Positions 46,144 to 54,559 of a stretch of 64,000 bases of DNA are shown here, in pieces. The notes below the pieces were generated by a model. The model was not told where the DNA came from and ran no database searches. It was given only the letters and a program-made list of their open reading frames with translations. The DNA lies in contig NZ_JAHUBR010000002.1 in NCBI RefSeq assembly GCF_025376885.1, forward strand, positions 210,279 through 274,278. The letters run 5' to 3'. The first letter of the stretch is position 1. Each line of letters begins with the position of its first letter. The stretch comes from Pseudoruegeria sp. SHC-113 (GTDB lineage Bacteria > Pseudomonadota > Alphaproteobacteria > Rhodobacterales > Rhodobacteraceae). A program made the position numbers and the translations under genes.

Positions 46144-47423
46144 GCGCCCTGCTCCATCACCCGCAAGGCCTTGGCGAAGAAATCCGGCGCGCCGAAATTG
46201 CCGGATTTCAGCGCCAGCGCCACCCGGTTGCCCGGCCCGCCCTGAAGCCCGAGCACGGGCACGCCGGGGTCGATCTCCGGCCCGATCTCCATGGCCGGAA
46301 CCCGCAGCGCTTCCGTCACCGCCTGTGCCACCGCGCCCGACGTCTCACCCCCGGCGATCACGAGCCGGCGCAGGCCCGCGCCGAGCAAGGCCCGCGCGGT
46401 TTCGGCAAAAAGCGCATCCAAGCGCGCCGCCACGGCCGCGCGCCCGAAACGGGCCTGAAGCGCGGCCACTTCCTCGGGCGTGCCGGAGGAATAGGCCAGC
46501 GGGGCCTTCCCCTCATGGGCCAGGCAGAAGGCCACCAGATCCTGTGCCGTTACCGCCCCCGCCATCACGCCCGCCACATCAATGGCCAGCACGGGGTGGC
46601 TGCGGGCGTGATGCGCCACCTGCCCCCGCGTCGCGCCGGAGCAAGACCCGGCAAGGATCGCGGCGGGCCCGGACACCCCGAATTGGCCCATCGCGGGGGC
46701 CGGGCCCATGCGCTGGCGCACGTGGTTGCGCGCCAACCCCAGCGCGATACCGGATCCGCCGGTCACCAGCGGAGCCGCCGCGAGGGCCTCCCCCAGCGCC
46801 AGAAGATCCGCATCGCTCGTTGCGTCCGCGATCAGGAAGGGCTCCGTCACTGCTGCCAGCTGCGCCGAGATCGCCGTCGCGCCGCCCGCCACGACCTGTG
46901 CAGGCAGAAGCCCCACAGCCTGCGCCGTCTGGCGGGCGAGCCAGCGGCGGATGTCGGGATCCGTCATCGGCGTCAGCGGATGGGATTGCATGCCGCATTC
47001 GTTCAGCAGCCTGTCATTGACGAAGAGATGCCCCTGAAACACCCGCCGCCCTGCGCCGGGAAAGGCGGGGCAGAAGATCACCTGTTCGGCACAAAGCGCC
47101 TTGGCCAGCGCCTCGGAGACGGGGCCGATGTTGCCCTTCGGCGTGGAATCGAAGGTCGAGCAATATTTGAACACGATCTGGCTGCAGCCCTGTGCCTGCA
47201 ACCAGCGCAGCGCTGCGAGGCTTTCTTCCACGGCCTGCTGCACAGGCGCGGTCCGGCTCTTGAGCGAGATCACCCCGGCCTCGACTGTTTCACAGGCCGG
47301 GCCCTCGGGCACGCCCGAAAACTGCGCCGTGCGGAGCCCACCCTCGGGCCCCGCGCCGCGGGCCAGCGTGTTGGCAATGTCGCTCGCGCCGGTGAAATCA
47401 TCGGCAATCACCCCGATCCGCAT
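46140..47423 (-). CDS. otnK: 3-oxo-tetronate kinase (four-carbon acid sugar kinase family)
   Basis: 427 residues. N-terminal RIGVIADDFTGASDIANTLA, KYCSTFDSTPKGNIGPV near residue 85, PLVTGGSGIALGLA near 215 and the C-terminal nucleotide-binding IAGGETSGAVAQAV and LALKSGNFGAPDFF. All match the OtnK/YgbK family. It phosphorylates 3-oxo-tetronate (3-oxo-L-threonate or 3-oxo-D-erythronate) with ATP. Fourth step-gene of the operon, directly after the racemase-like gene (three-base gap). Confidence 0.9.
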   Translation of the reverse strand: MRIGVIADDFTGASDIANTLARGAGPEGGLRTAQFSGVPEGPACETVEAGVISLKSRTAPVQQAVEESLAALRWLQAQGCSQIVFKYCSTFDSTPKGNIGPVSEALAKALCAEQVIFCPAFPGAGRRVFQGHLFVNDRLLNECGMQSHPLTPMTDPDIRRWLARQTAQAVGLLPAQVVAGGATAISAQLAAVTEPFLIADATSDADLLALGEALAAAPLVTGGSGIALGLARNHVRQRMGPAPAMGQFGVSGPAAILAGSCSGATRGQVAHHARSHPVLAIDVAGVMAGAVTAQDLVAFCLAHEGKAPLAYSSGTPEEVAALQARFGRAAVAARLDALFAETARALLGAGLRRLVIAGGETSGAVAQAVTEALRVPAMEIGPEIDPGVPVLGLQGGPGNRVALALKSGNFGAPDFFAKALRVMEQGA

Positions 47424-47426
47424 GGC

Positions 47427-48098
47427 TCAGACCTCCTGCCCGGTTTCAACGCGGCGGCGCATCTCCGTGATGGCGGCCTCCGGGCTTGTGAGCACCGGCA
47501 GATCCTTCACCGCGCGCACGGCAGGCGCGGCGGCGGCCATGGAGAATTGCGCGAGAAGGATAACGCTTGCGCCGGTGATCCCGGCAGCGGTTTGCGCGAT
47601 CAGGCGATCGTGGGTGGCACCGTCCCCGGCCTGTTTGGCGGCCAGCGCGCCTTCGGCGTAATAGCTCGTCAGCCGCGCAGGGCTGCCACGCCGGGCGGCG
47701 GCCTCCCGGAATTCGGCCTCCATCCCGGCAGCGGCGGGGGCGAAGCTGTAGATCATCGCAACCGGCCCCCCATGGGCGAAGGCGGCTTCGAACATGGCCT
47801 CGTTGGGCTTCAGGATCGGGATGGCTGCGGCGCGCGCGGCGGCGTCGATGGCGGATCCGAAGGCGGAACAGGTAAAGAGGATCCCGTCGGCCTCGGCTGC
47901 CGTGGCGTAGGCGCAGAGGCTTGCGATCCGCGCGTGCAGCGGTGCGGTCAGCCTTTCGCTCTTCTGGCGATCCACAGGCAGGCCCTCCTCAAGGATCGAG
48001 ACCGTCTCAGCCTCGGGCCAAAGCCTGCGGGCGGCGGTTTCGATCGGGTCTATCGCCACACGGGTGGCATGGATCAGGGCAATGCGGGGAGGTGTCAT
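47427..48098 (-). CDS. Aspartate/glutamate racemase superfamily protein with one catalytic cysteine
   Basis: 223 residues. The first catalytic Cys is in ILFTCSAFG near residue 76. The second, normally in a Gly-Cys motif of the C-terminal half, is replaced in the stretch LLAQFSMAAA near 185. Proteins with one cysteine in this superfamily can act as decarboxylases or other lyases rather than racemases, so its reaction is open. It could shape a dicarboxylic acid substrate for the neighbouring isocitrate-dehydrogenase-like enzyme. Confidence 0.8.
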   Translation of the reverse strand: MTPPRIALIHATRVAIDPIETAARRLWPEAETVSILEEGLPVDRQKSERLTAPLHARIASLCAYATAAEADGILFTCSAFGSAIDAAARAAAIPILKPNEAMFEAAFAHGGPVAMIYSFAPAAAGMEAEFREAAARRGSPARLTSYYAEGALAAKQAGDGATHDRLIAQTAAGITGASVILLAQFSMAAAAPAVRAVKDLPVLTSPEAAITEMRRRVETGQEV

Positions 48099-48131
48099 GG
48101 CGGGCTGGGCTCTTGAACTGTCGGCAAGGGC

Positions 48132-48188
48132 GGTGGCGCCACGGTGCAGGTGGCGCCACCGGAAGGGACGGGCCCGGAGACAGGCCCG
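48132..48188. repeat. Two intercistronic hairpins within the nine-gene operon
   Basis: Perfect ten-base arms GGTGGCGCCA (48132-48141) and TGGCGCCACC (48151-48160), followed by CGGGCC (48169-48174) and GGCCCG (48183-48188). They sit in the 123-base gap between the isocitrate-dehydrogenase-like and racemase-like genes, the widest gap between enzyme genes of the operon. No T tract, so they probably affect mRNA stability or processing. Confidence 0.6.
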
Positions 48189-48221
48189 CCGGGAGTGACG
48201 GAGGCAGTGGGCGGCGTGGCC

Positions 48222-49307
48222 TCAGGCGGCCACGGCATCCGCCATGAGCTGCTGCGCGACGAGCGTGCCGAAGGCATCGGTGTTCACCGTGCCGCCAAGA
48301 TCGCGGGTGCGGTTGGCTGGAGTGTCGATCACGGTATCAACTGCCGTGGCGATGGCCTGCCCGGCCTCCATCAGCCGCGCCTCGCCCCGCTGCTCGCCAA
48401 GCCAGCTGAGCATCATCGCCGCCGAGAGGATGAGCGACGTGGGGTTGGCGACGTTCTTGCCCGCGATGTCTGGTGCCGAGCCATGCTGCGCCTGAGCACA
48501 GCAGAGGCCGGTTTCGGCATTGGCATTGATCGACCCGGCCAGCCCGAGCGAGCCGGATAGTTCCGAGGCCAGATCCGAGAGGATGTCACCGTAGAAGTTG
48601 GTGGCCACCACCACGTCATATTTTTCCGGCTGGCGCACCAGCAGCGCCGCGAAGGCGTCCACGATCAGCTCTTCGGTTTCCACCTCGGGATACTCCTTCG
48701 CGACCTCACGGAAGCATTCAAGGAACAGCCCGTCCGTCATCAGGAAGGAGTTGGCCTTGTGGATCGCCGCCACCTTGCGCTTGCGCTGCATGGCCAGTTT
48801 GAAGGCCTCCCGGCAGATCCGAAGCGAGCCGTGCCGCGTGATCTTGCGGACCGAAAGCGCCATGTCGGGGTCGGGCATCATCTCCCCCACGCCACGGTAC
48901 ATGTTGCGGTCCGGGTAGAAGCCCTCGGTCGCCTCGCGCATGATGACAAGATCCATCCCGGCGGCCTTGTTGGGCAGGAAGGCGCGACTGCGCGCCGGGC
49001 GCACGTTGGCGTAAAGATCGAGCCCGATACGGAACCCCGCCGAGACGTTGCGCCCGCCTTCGGCAACGGGCGGATAATCCATATGGGACTGCGTGCCGAG
49101 GATCACTCCGTCAAATTCGGTCCGGGCGCGCTCCAGCACCTCTTCGCGCAGGGTGATGCCATGGGTGCGCAGGCTGCTGAAGCCCGACTCTTCTTCGTGA
49201 AAGCTTAAGCCAAGGCCAAAGCGCTGGTTGGCGGCCTCGACGACCTCAAGTGTGGCCGCCATGATCTCGGGGCCGATCCCGTCGCAAGGCAAGGTCATGA
49301 TACGCAT
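48222..49307 (-). CDS. Isocitrate/isopropylmalate/tartrate dehydrogenase family protein
   Basis: 361 residues. Substrate-binding Arg residues in RKITRHGSLRICREAF (near 150), catalytic Lys in AAIHKANSF (near 180), metal-binding Asp residues in NFYGDILSDLASELSG (near 237) and the NAD loop HGSAPDIAGKN (near 268). The NAD-type loop lacks the Lys/Tyr pattern of NADP isocitrate dehydrogenase. The family oxidises and decarboxylates malate-type acids. Here it lies between the tricarboxylate transporter and the OtnK/OtnC genes, so it acts on the imported acid or an isomer of it. Confidence 0.88.
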   Translation of the reverse strand: MRIMTLPCDGIGPEIMAATLEVVEAANQRFGLGLSFHEEESGFSSLRTHGITLREEVLERARTEFDGVILGTQSHMDYPPVAEGGRNVSAGFRIGLDLYANVRPARSRAFLPNKAAGMDLVIMREATEGFYPDRNMYRGVGEMMPDPDMALSVRKITRHGSLRICREAFKLAMQRKRKVAAIHKANSFLMTDGLFLECFREVAKEYPEVETEELIVDAFAALLVRQPEKYDVVVATNFYGDILSDLASELSGSLGLAGSINANAETGLCCAQAQHGSAPDIAGKNVANPTSLILSAAMMLSWLGEQRGEARLMEAGQAIATAVDTVIDTPANRTRDLGGTVNTDAFGTLVAQQLMADAVAA

Positions 49308-49361
49308 GTGTTTTCTCCTGTTCCGGCCGATGCCGGATGTCTGTTTGGAATGGCGGTGGGC

Positions 49362-50906
49362 TCAATCGCCCACCGAAACCTCGTCTTCGGGCCGCTGGGC
49401 TTCCATGCGGGACTTCACGCGGCGGCCAACGAGCATCGGCAGCACGAAACCGGCAATGGCCACGAGCCAGAGGATGATCGCCAGCGGGCTGCCCACGAGG
49501 ATGAGCCAGTCGCCGTCGGAGATCGTCATCGCGCGGCGCAGGTTCACCTCCATCTGGTTGCCCAGAAGGATGCCGAGGATCACCGGCACCAGCGGCACGT
49601 CGAGCTTGCGCAGCACCCAACCGGCAAAGCCGAAAGCCACCATGAGCATCACGTCGAAGGTGGAGCCGGTGATCGAATAGATCCCGACGAAGGAGATCAT
49701 CGCCACCACCGGCATCAGGATCCGCGTCGGCACCAGCAGCACCCGCGTGAACAGGCCCACGAGCGGCACGTTCATCAGCAGAAGGATGATGTTGCCCACG
49801 AAGAGCGCCGCGATCAGGCCCCAGACGACATCCGGGTTCTTGGTGAAGAGCAGCGGGCCGGGGGTGATGTTGAGCTGCAGCAGCACCGCCAGCAGCACCG
49901 CCGTGGTGCCCGAGCCCGGCACGCCGAGCGACAGCATCGGCACCAGCGCGCCACCGGCCGCGGCGTTGTTGCCCGCCTCCGGCGCGGCCACACCACGCGG
50001 ATCGCCCTTGCCGAAGGTCTTGCCATCCCGGTCAACCGCCTGTTTTTCCAGCGAATAGGCAAGGAAGGAACCCAGCGAGGCCCCGGCCCCCGGCAGCACG
50101 CCGGAGAAAAAGCCAAGCCCCGTGCCGCGCGCCATGGAGGGCAGGCAGCGCCGGATCATCGCAAAATCCGGCAGGATCCGCCCGACCTTCGTGGCGCCCG
50201 AGGTGCCAACCGCACCGCCGCGGTGGTGTTCGAGGAAGATCAGCACTTCGCTCAGAGCGAAAAGCCCGACGATGGCGATGAGGAAATCGATGCCGTCAAA
50301 CAGGTGGATCTCACCGAAGGTGAAGCGCTGGGAGCCCGTCTGACTGTCGGAGCCAATCATCGCGATCCCAAGCCCGAGCGCCGCGGCAAAGGCCGATTTC
50401 GCCTGATTGGTGGACGACACACCGCCAAGGGTGGCGAAGGCCACGGTGAAGAGCACGAAATACTCCGCCGGCCCGAACAGCAGCGCGATTTTAACCAGTT
50501 GCGGCGCGAGGATCACAAGCCCGCAGGTGGAGACGAAGGCCCCCACGAAAGAGGCCACGCCGCCCAGCGAAAGCGCCTCGCCGGCCTGGCCCTTCCGGGC
50601 CATCGGATAGCCGTCGAGGCAGGTCATCATTGCCGGCTCATCGCCGGGAATGTTGAGCAGGATAGAAGAGATCCGCCCCCCGTACATCGCCCCGTAGTAA
50701 ACGGAGGTCAGCAGGATGAGCGAAGGGATCGGCCCCAGCCCGAGGGAAAAGGCGATCGGGATCAGGATGGCGACCCCATTGGCGGGTCCGAGGCCCGGCA
50801 AGGCCCCCATCAGCGTGCCGAGGAAACAGCCGATCACAGCCAGAAACAGGTTCTGGGGCTGCAGCGCGACGGCAAAGCCATCCATGAGGAGAGATAAGGT
50901 TTCCAT
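49362..50906 (-). CDS. Tripartite tricarboxylate transporter large permease TctA
   Basis: 514 residues with about twelve hydrophobic segments. TctA signatures GTLMGALPGLGPANGVAILIP (near residue 31), YGAMYGGRISSILLNIPGDEPA (near 70) and the second-half VLPGAGASLGSFLAY. Works with TctB and TctC to import citrate-like or other polycarboxylic acids. The carboxylate substrate here is unknown. Nine bases separate it from tctB. Confidence 0.93.
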   Translation of the reverse strand: METLSLLMDGFAVALQPQNLFLAVIGCFLGTLMGALPGLGPANGVAILIPIAFSLGLGPIPSLILLTSVYYGAMYGGRISSILLNIPGDEPAMMTCLDGYPMARKGQAGEALSLGGVASFVGAFVSTCGLVILAPQLVKIALLFGPAEYFVLFTVAFATLGGVSSTNQAKSAFAAALGLGIAMIGSDSQTGSQRFTFGEIHLFDGIDFLIAIVGLFALSEVLIFLEHHRGGAVGTSGATKVGRILPDFAMIRRCLPSMARGTGLGFFSGVLPGAGASLGSFLAYSLEKQAVDRDGKTFGKGDPRGVAAPEAGNNAAAGGALVPMLSLGVPGSGTTAVLLAVLLQLNITPGPLLFTKNPDVVWGLIAALFVGNIILLLMNVPLVGLFTRVLLVPTRILMPVVAMISFVGIYSITGSTFDVMLMVAFGFAGWVLRKLDVPLVPVILGILLGNQMEVNLRRAMTISDGDWLILVGSPLAIILWLVAIAGFVLPMLVGRRVKSRMEAQRPEDEVSVGD

Positions 50907-50915
50907 ATGTGCCTC

Positions 50916-51347
50916 TCAGAAGCCAAGCGGCCCTTCAGCCAGAGCGAGGCCGAGAAGGAGGTGGAACACCACATAGATGCCGACAGCCGTCAGCACGCCG
51001 ACAACCAGCGACCAGAGCGGCGCGGTGCCGAGGCGCCATGTGAGATAGGCCGTGGCGAACGTGGTGCAGAGGATGAAGCCGAGATCCGACAGGAACCAGG
51101 CGTAGAGGAACATCACCACCGTGGCGGCGAGGATCTCCAGCAGGTCGCGTGCGGCGGGCCATTCCGGCTCATCGTCCGGGCGCAGGATGAAGTAGATCGA
51201 GGTGATCGCCAGTACCGAGCCGACGATATAGGGAAAGGCGCGCGGGCCGATCACGTCCACCATGAAGCTGTCTTTGATGATCGAAGCGGCCCAGATGTAG
51301 AACAGCGCAAGCGCCAGCCCAAAACCGCCGAAGATGCGGTCACTCAT
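50916..51347 (-). CDS. Tripartite tricarboxylate transporter small permease TctB
   Basis: 143 residues from ATG 51347, chosen over an upstream TTG because GGAG lies six bases before it. Four hydrophobic segments, with the TctB pattern PRAFPYIVGSVLAI near residue 35. Small membrane partner of TctA. Confidence 0.86.
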   Translation of the reverse strand: MSDRIFGGFGLALALFYIWAASIIKDSFMVDVIGPRAFPYIVGSVLAITSIYFILRPDDEPEWPAARDLLEILAATVVMFLYAWFLSDLGFILCTTFATAYLTWRLGTAPLWSLVVGVLTAVGIYVVFHLLLGLALAEGPLGF

Positions 51348-51378
51348 AGCGTTCTCCAATGTGCGTTGAAGGGTGTGG

Positions 51379-51407
51379 GGGGCCAGCCGGACGACCCGGC
51401 CGGCCCC
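51379..51407 (-). repeat. GC-rich hairpin between tctC and tctB
   Basis: Arms GGGGCCAGCCGG (51379-51390) and CCGGCCGGCCCC (51396-51407) pair over 12 positions with one mismatch. It begins seven bases beyond the tctC stop codon and has no T tract. Its position matches the hairpins that follow the other substrate-binding-protein genes in this window. Confidence 0.65.
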
Positions 51408-51413
51408 GCGCTG

Positions 51414-52400
51414 TTACTGGATGATGCCAATCTCGCGAGAGAGCTTCTCGACATCCGCGATGCTGCCCGCCACGAAGTTGTACATGTCGTCTCCGAAGTT
51501 GTTGAACGGCTCGATCGCCGCGGCTTCAAGCTCGGCTTGGAAGCCCGGATCTTCGGTCAGCGTGCGGATCGCATCGGACCAGAAGGCCTTGGACTCATCA
51601 GTCGCGCCGGCCGGCATGTAGAGGCCGCGCCAGTTCGCGCCGACAACATCGTAGCCCTCTTCGCGGGCGGTCGGGATGTCGGGGAAGTTGGCGAGCCGCT
51701 CCGGGGCGAGGATCGAGATCACGCGGATGTCGCCGGATTCAAGGAAGCCCAGCATTTCGGAGAAATCGCCCGAAAGCGCTTCGACAGCGCCCGAGAGCAG
51801 GCCGGTCATCGCCTCGCCGCCGCCATCGAATGAGACGTATTTCAGATTGGTCACGTCCTCAAGGCCGGCTTCACGGGCCACCAGCATGGGCTTGATGTGA
51901 TCGAAGCTGCCCACCGAGGAGCCGCCCGCGATGCCCACGGATTTCGGATCGGCGAGGATGTCGTCCATCATCTGCTTGAGCGAGGTGTATTCAGAATCCG
52001 CCCGCACGGCGATAGCCCCGTATTCCGCGCCGAAGGTGGCGAGGAAATGCACGTCGTCCTGCTTGGCCCCGGCATAGATGCCCTGAGCAATCCGCGCGCT
52101 GGTGCTCATGGAGGCGGCGACGATCAGGCTGTTGTCCTCGTTGCGCTTCTTGGTGACATGGGCAAAGGCCACGCCGCCACCGCCGCCGGACATGTTTGTC
52201 ACCTGCATGGAGTCCTCGATGAGGCCCAGATCGAACAGGTATTTCGCCGTGGTGCGGCAGATGAAATCCCAGCCGCCGCCTGGATTGGAGGGGGCGATGC
52301 ACTGCGGGTTTTCCGCCTTGAACTCGGCAGCGGCTCCGGTGGCACCGGCGAGCGTCGCGGCGATGGCCAGAGCGCCAAGGCGATTGAATGTCATGAACAC
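51414..52400 (-). CDS. Tripartite tricarboxylate transporter substrate-binding protein TctC
   Basis: 328 residues from GTG 52400 (GGGAGG seven bases upstream); ATG 52394 is the alternative. Signal peptide to about residue 26 (GAAAEF). TctC fold with IAPSNPGGGWDFICR near residue 36, GGGGGVAFAHV near 73 and GVAGG-like VGIAGGSSVGSFDH near 156. Binds the imported carboxylate in the periplasm. First gene of the nine-gene operon. Confidence 0.91.
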   Translation of the reverse strand: MFMTFNRLGALAIAATLAGATGAAAEFKAENPQCIAPSNPGGGWDFICRTTAKYLFDLGLIEDSMQVTNMSGGGGGVAFAHVTKKRNEDNSLIVAASMSTSARIAQGIYAGAKQDDVHFLATFGAEYGAIAVRADSEYTSLKQMMDDILADPKSVGIAGGSSVGSFDHIKPMLVAREAGLEDVTNLKYVSFDGGGEAMTGLLSGAVEALSGDFSEMLGFLESGDIRVISILAPERLANFPDIPTAREEGYDVVGANWRGLYMPAGATDESKAFWSDAIRTLTEDPGFQAELEAAAIEPFNNFGDDMYNFVAGSIADVEKLSREIGIIQ

Positions 52401-52780
52401 GGAAGATCCTCCCTAGATGGTTTGTGCTCCGTCGCGCCATGCAGCGCTGACGACTCGCTTGATTGCATATTAAAGCTTATAAATCCAATACTGATTTGCA
52501 TTTGTGAGGCGGTAAAAGCAATACACTCGCTGCCCACATGCCCTCTTCCCATTGAAAAAATTGAATTAATCTTCTTAATAGGGTGCCCTCAAAAAAACCT
52601 TCTGCTGATGCTCGCGGTCATGAAAACCTCTTTCCGCTTCGACTGAAACGGCGTGAGTGGCCTGAGTCGCATGTCAGAGAAAGCAATATCTTTGGTTTTT
52701 AGGCTTGAAAAAATCAAACGCCCCAGCATAGCCTTGGCCCGCCTGCCCCCGTAGGCCCGGCTCAAGAAGGATGCGATGCA
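52401..52780. promoter_or_regulatory. AT-rich divergent regulatory region between tctC and gntR
   Basis: 380 bases without a gene, far more AT-rich than the surroundings. Possible operator elements are an imperfect palindrome centred on AAGCTT at about 52473-52478, ATTGAATTAAT at about 52558-52568 (similar to the palindrome at 28238-28249), and GGCTTGAAAAAATC near 52702. It must hold the promoters of both the tct operon and the GntR gene. Short ORFs here have no credible coding signature. Confidence 0.5.
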
Positions 52781-53707
52781 ATGGTTGCGAGCCCCCTCGC
52801 CACACGGATCACCACCCGCCTGATCGGCGAGATCACGGCCGGCAGCCTGCCGCCGGGCCAGCACGTCGGCGCGCAGCAGGTGGCCGACCGCTACGGCGTT
52901 TCACGCACCCCCGTGCGCGAGGCGCTGGCCGCTCTGGAAGAGGCCGGGGTGCTCGTCCGGCAAGCGAACCGCGGCTTCTTCGTGGCCGAAACCCTACCCG
53001 AGGGCCTGCTCGAGTCCCTGCCGTCCGAACCGGATGCCGACAGCGCCGATTACCAGCGGCTTGCCGATGACTGGCTGACGGACAAGCTGCCCGAGGAGGT
53101 GACGGAACAGCATCTGCGCCAGACCTACGGCTGGACGAAATCCCATGTTGCCGATCTGCTCGTGCGGGCCGCGCGCGAGGGCTGGGCCGAGCGCAAGGAG
53201 GGCTACGGCTGGCGCTTCCTCCCTGTCGCCAAGACGCCGGAAGCCTTTGACGAGATCTACCGCTTTCGCATGGCGATCGAGCCGGTCGCCATGCTGGAGC
53301 CCTCTTTCGAACTGGATCGCGAGGTGCTGAGCCAGCAGCGCCGGATTCAGGAAAACATGCTGGAGATCGACATCAACTCCGTGCCCGCCGAGCATCTGCT
53401 GCAAAGCGGCGCGCTCTTCCATGAAGAGATCATCAAGCTCTCGCGCAACCCGTTCTTCCTGATGGCACTGCAGCGGGTCAACCGGATGCGGCGGCTGATG
53501 GAATACCGGGCCGAGGTCAACCGGGACAGGCTGGTGGAGCAATGCAGCGAGCACCTCGACATCCTTGCTCTGCTGGAGCGCGGCGAGGTGGTGGATGCCT
53601 CCTACCTGATGCGCCAGCATCTGAGCGGCGCGCTGAAGCGCAAATCCCCGCTGGCGTGGAACTGGGCCGCCGACAGCGGCCCTGCCTCCGGCGAAACGCG
53701 CCGTTAG
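52781..53707 (+). CDS. GntR family regulator with two winged-helix domains and an FCD domain
   Basis: 308 residues, longer than the usual 220-240. The first winged helix is at about 5-68 (DRYGVSRTPVREALAALEEAG). A second winged-helix-like unit is at about 85-150 (TEQHLRQTYGWTKSHVADLL, then a wing ending in YGWRFLPV). The FCD effector domain follows (about 160-285), with metal-ligand candidates in LFHEEII, SEHLDIL and RQHLSGAL. Divergent from tctC, so it is the probable regulator of the nine-gene operon and of itself. Confidence 0.87.
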   Translation: MVASPLATRITTRLIGEITAGSLPPGQHVGAQQVADRYGVSRTPVREALAALEEAGVLVRQANRGFFVAETLPEGLLESLPSEPDADSADYQRLADDWLTDKLPEEVTEQHLRQTYGWTKSHVADLLVRAAREGWAERKEGYGWRFLPVAKTPEAFDEIYRFRMAIEPVAMLEPSFELDREVLSQQRRIQENMLEIDINSVPAEHLLQSGALFHEEIIKLSRNPFFLMALQRVNRMRRLMEYRAEVNRDRLVEQCSEHLDILALLERGEVVDASYLMRQHLSGALKRKSPLAWNWAADSGPASGETRR

Positions 53708-54555
53708 GTCCGGCGCTGAAACAGCACCGCCATCAGCGCCAGCAGGGAAGAGCCCAGCATCAAGAGCAGCGAGACCGCGTTCAGCAGCGGCGTGGAGCCC
53801 TCTTTCAGCCGGTCAAACATCGCGATGGTCAGCGGCGCATCGGAGCCCACGAGCATCAGCGTGGTGTTGAAGTTCTCGAAGCTCATCAGGAAGGCCACCA
53901 CCACCGCGCCGATGATCGCGGGCGCAAGGAAGGGCAGCGTGATGGTGCGCACCGCCGTCAAGTGATCGGCGCCAAGGTTCAGCGCGGCTTCTTCCAGCGT
54001 GCGGTCGAACTTCTGCAGCCGGGCCGAGATCACCAGCGTGGCGATCGTGGTGATGAAGCTGAACTGCCCGAGGATCACCAGCAGAAGGCCCGGTCGCAGG
54101 GCCTCAATGTCCATCTGAGCGATGTCCCAGATGCCATTGGCCAGCGTTGAGGAGAAGACGAGGATCGAGATGCCCAGCACGATGCCGGGGATCACCAGCG
54201 GCAGCAGCATCAGCACGTAGAGCAGGCCTTTGCCACGGAACTCGTAGCGGTTGAACAGGAAGGCGTTGGTGGTGCCCACAAAGACCGAAAGGGCCGCCAC
54301 GCAGGCCGCCACGAAGGCCGAGGTGCCCACCGCGCGCAGGATGCCGCGTTCATGGAACACGCCGATCTGCGGGCGCTCGTCGCCAAAGAACCAGTTCCAC
54401 GTGAACCCTTCCCACGGAAGCGAGGGGAACTGGCTGTCGTTGAAGGCGAAGACGGCCACCACCGTGAGCGGCAGGGCGAGGTAGATGAAGAACAGGATCA
54501 CATAACCGCCGTAGACGGCGCGGAAAGCGCGGGATTGGGGGATTGTCGGGATCAT
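53704..54555 (-). CDS. Polyamine-type ABC transporter permease PotC
   Basis: 283 residues with six membrane segments. The permease coupling loop (EEAALNLGADHLTAVRTITLPFLAPAI) around residue 185 is typical of the spermidine/putrescine permease family. Last gene of the order potD-potA-potB-potC; four bases after potB. It forms the inner-membrane channel with PotB. The 3' end overlaps the convergent GntR gene by four bases. Confidence 0.9.
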   Translation of the reverse strand: MIPTIPQSRAFRAVYGGYVILFFIYLALPLTVVAVFAFNDSQFPSLPWEGFTWNWFFGDERPQIGVFHERGILRAVGTSAFVAACVAALSVFVGTTNAFLFNRYEFRGKGLLYVLMLLPLVIPGIVLGISILVFSSTLANGIWDIAQMDIEALRPGLLLVILGQFSFITTIATLVISARLQKFDRTLEEAALNLGADHLTAVRTITLPFLAPAIIGAVVVAFLMSFENFNTTLMLVGSDAPLTIAMFDRLKEGSTPLLNAVSLLLMLGSSLLALMAVLFQRRT

Positions 54556-54559
54556 GGCG

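Noticed and set aside
46515..48116. 533-codon plus-strand frame opposite otnK and the racemase gene
   Set aside because: Covers two clear genes on the minus strand and the spacer between them; composition typical of shadow frames.
51897..52646. 249-codon plus-strand frame reaching into the tctC/gntR intergenic region
   Set aside because: Most of it is antisense to tctC, and the remainder crosses AT-rich regulatory DNA with no ribosome site or family signal.
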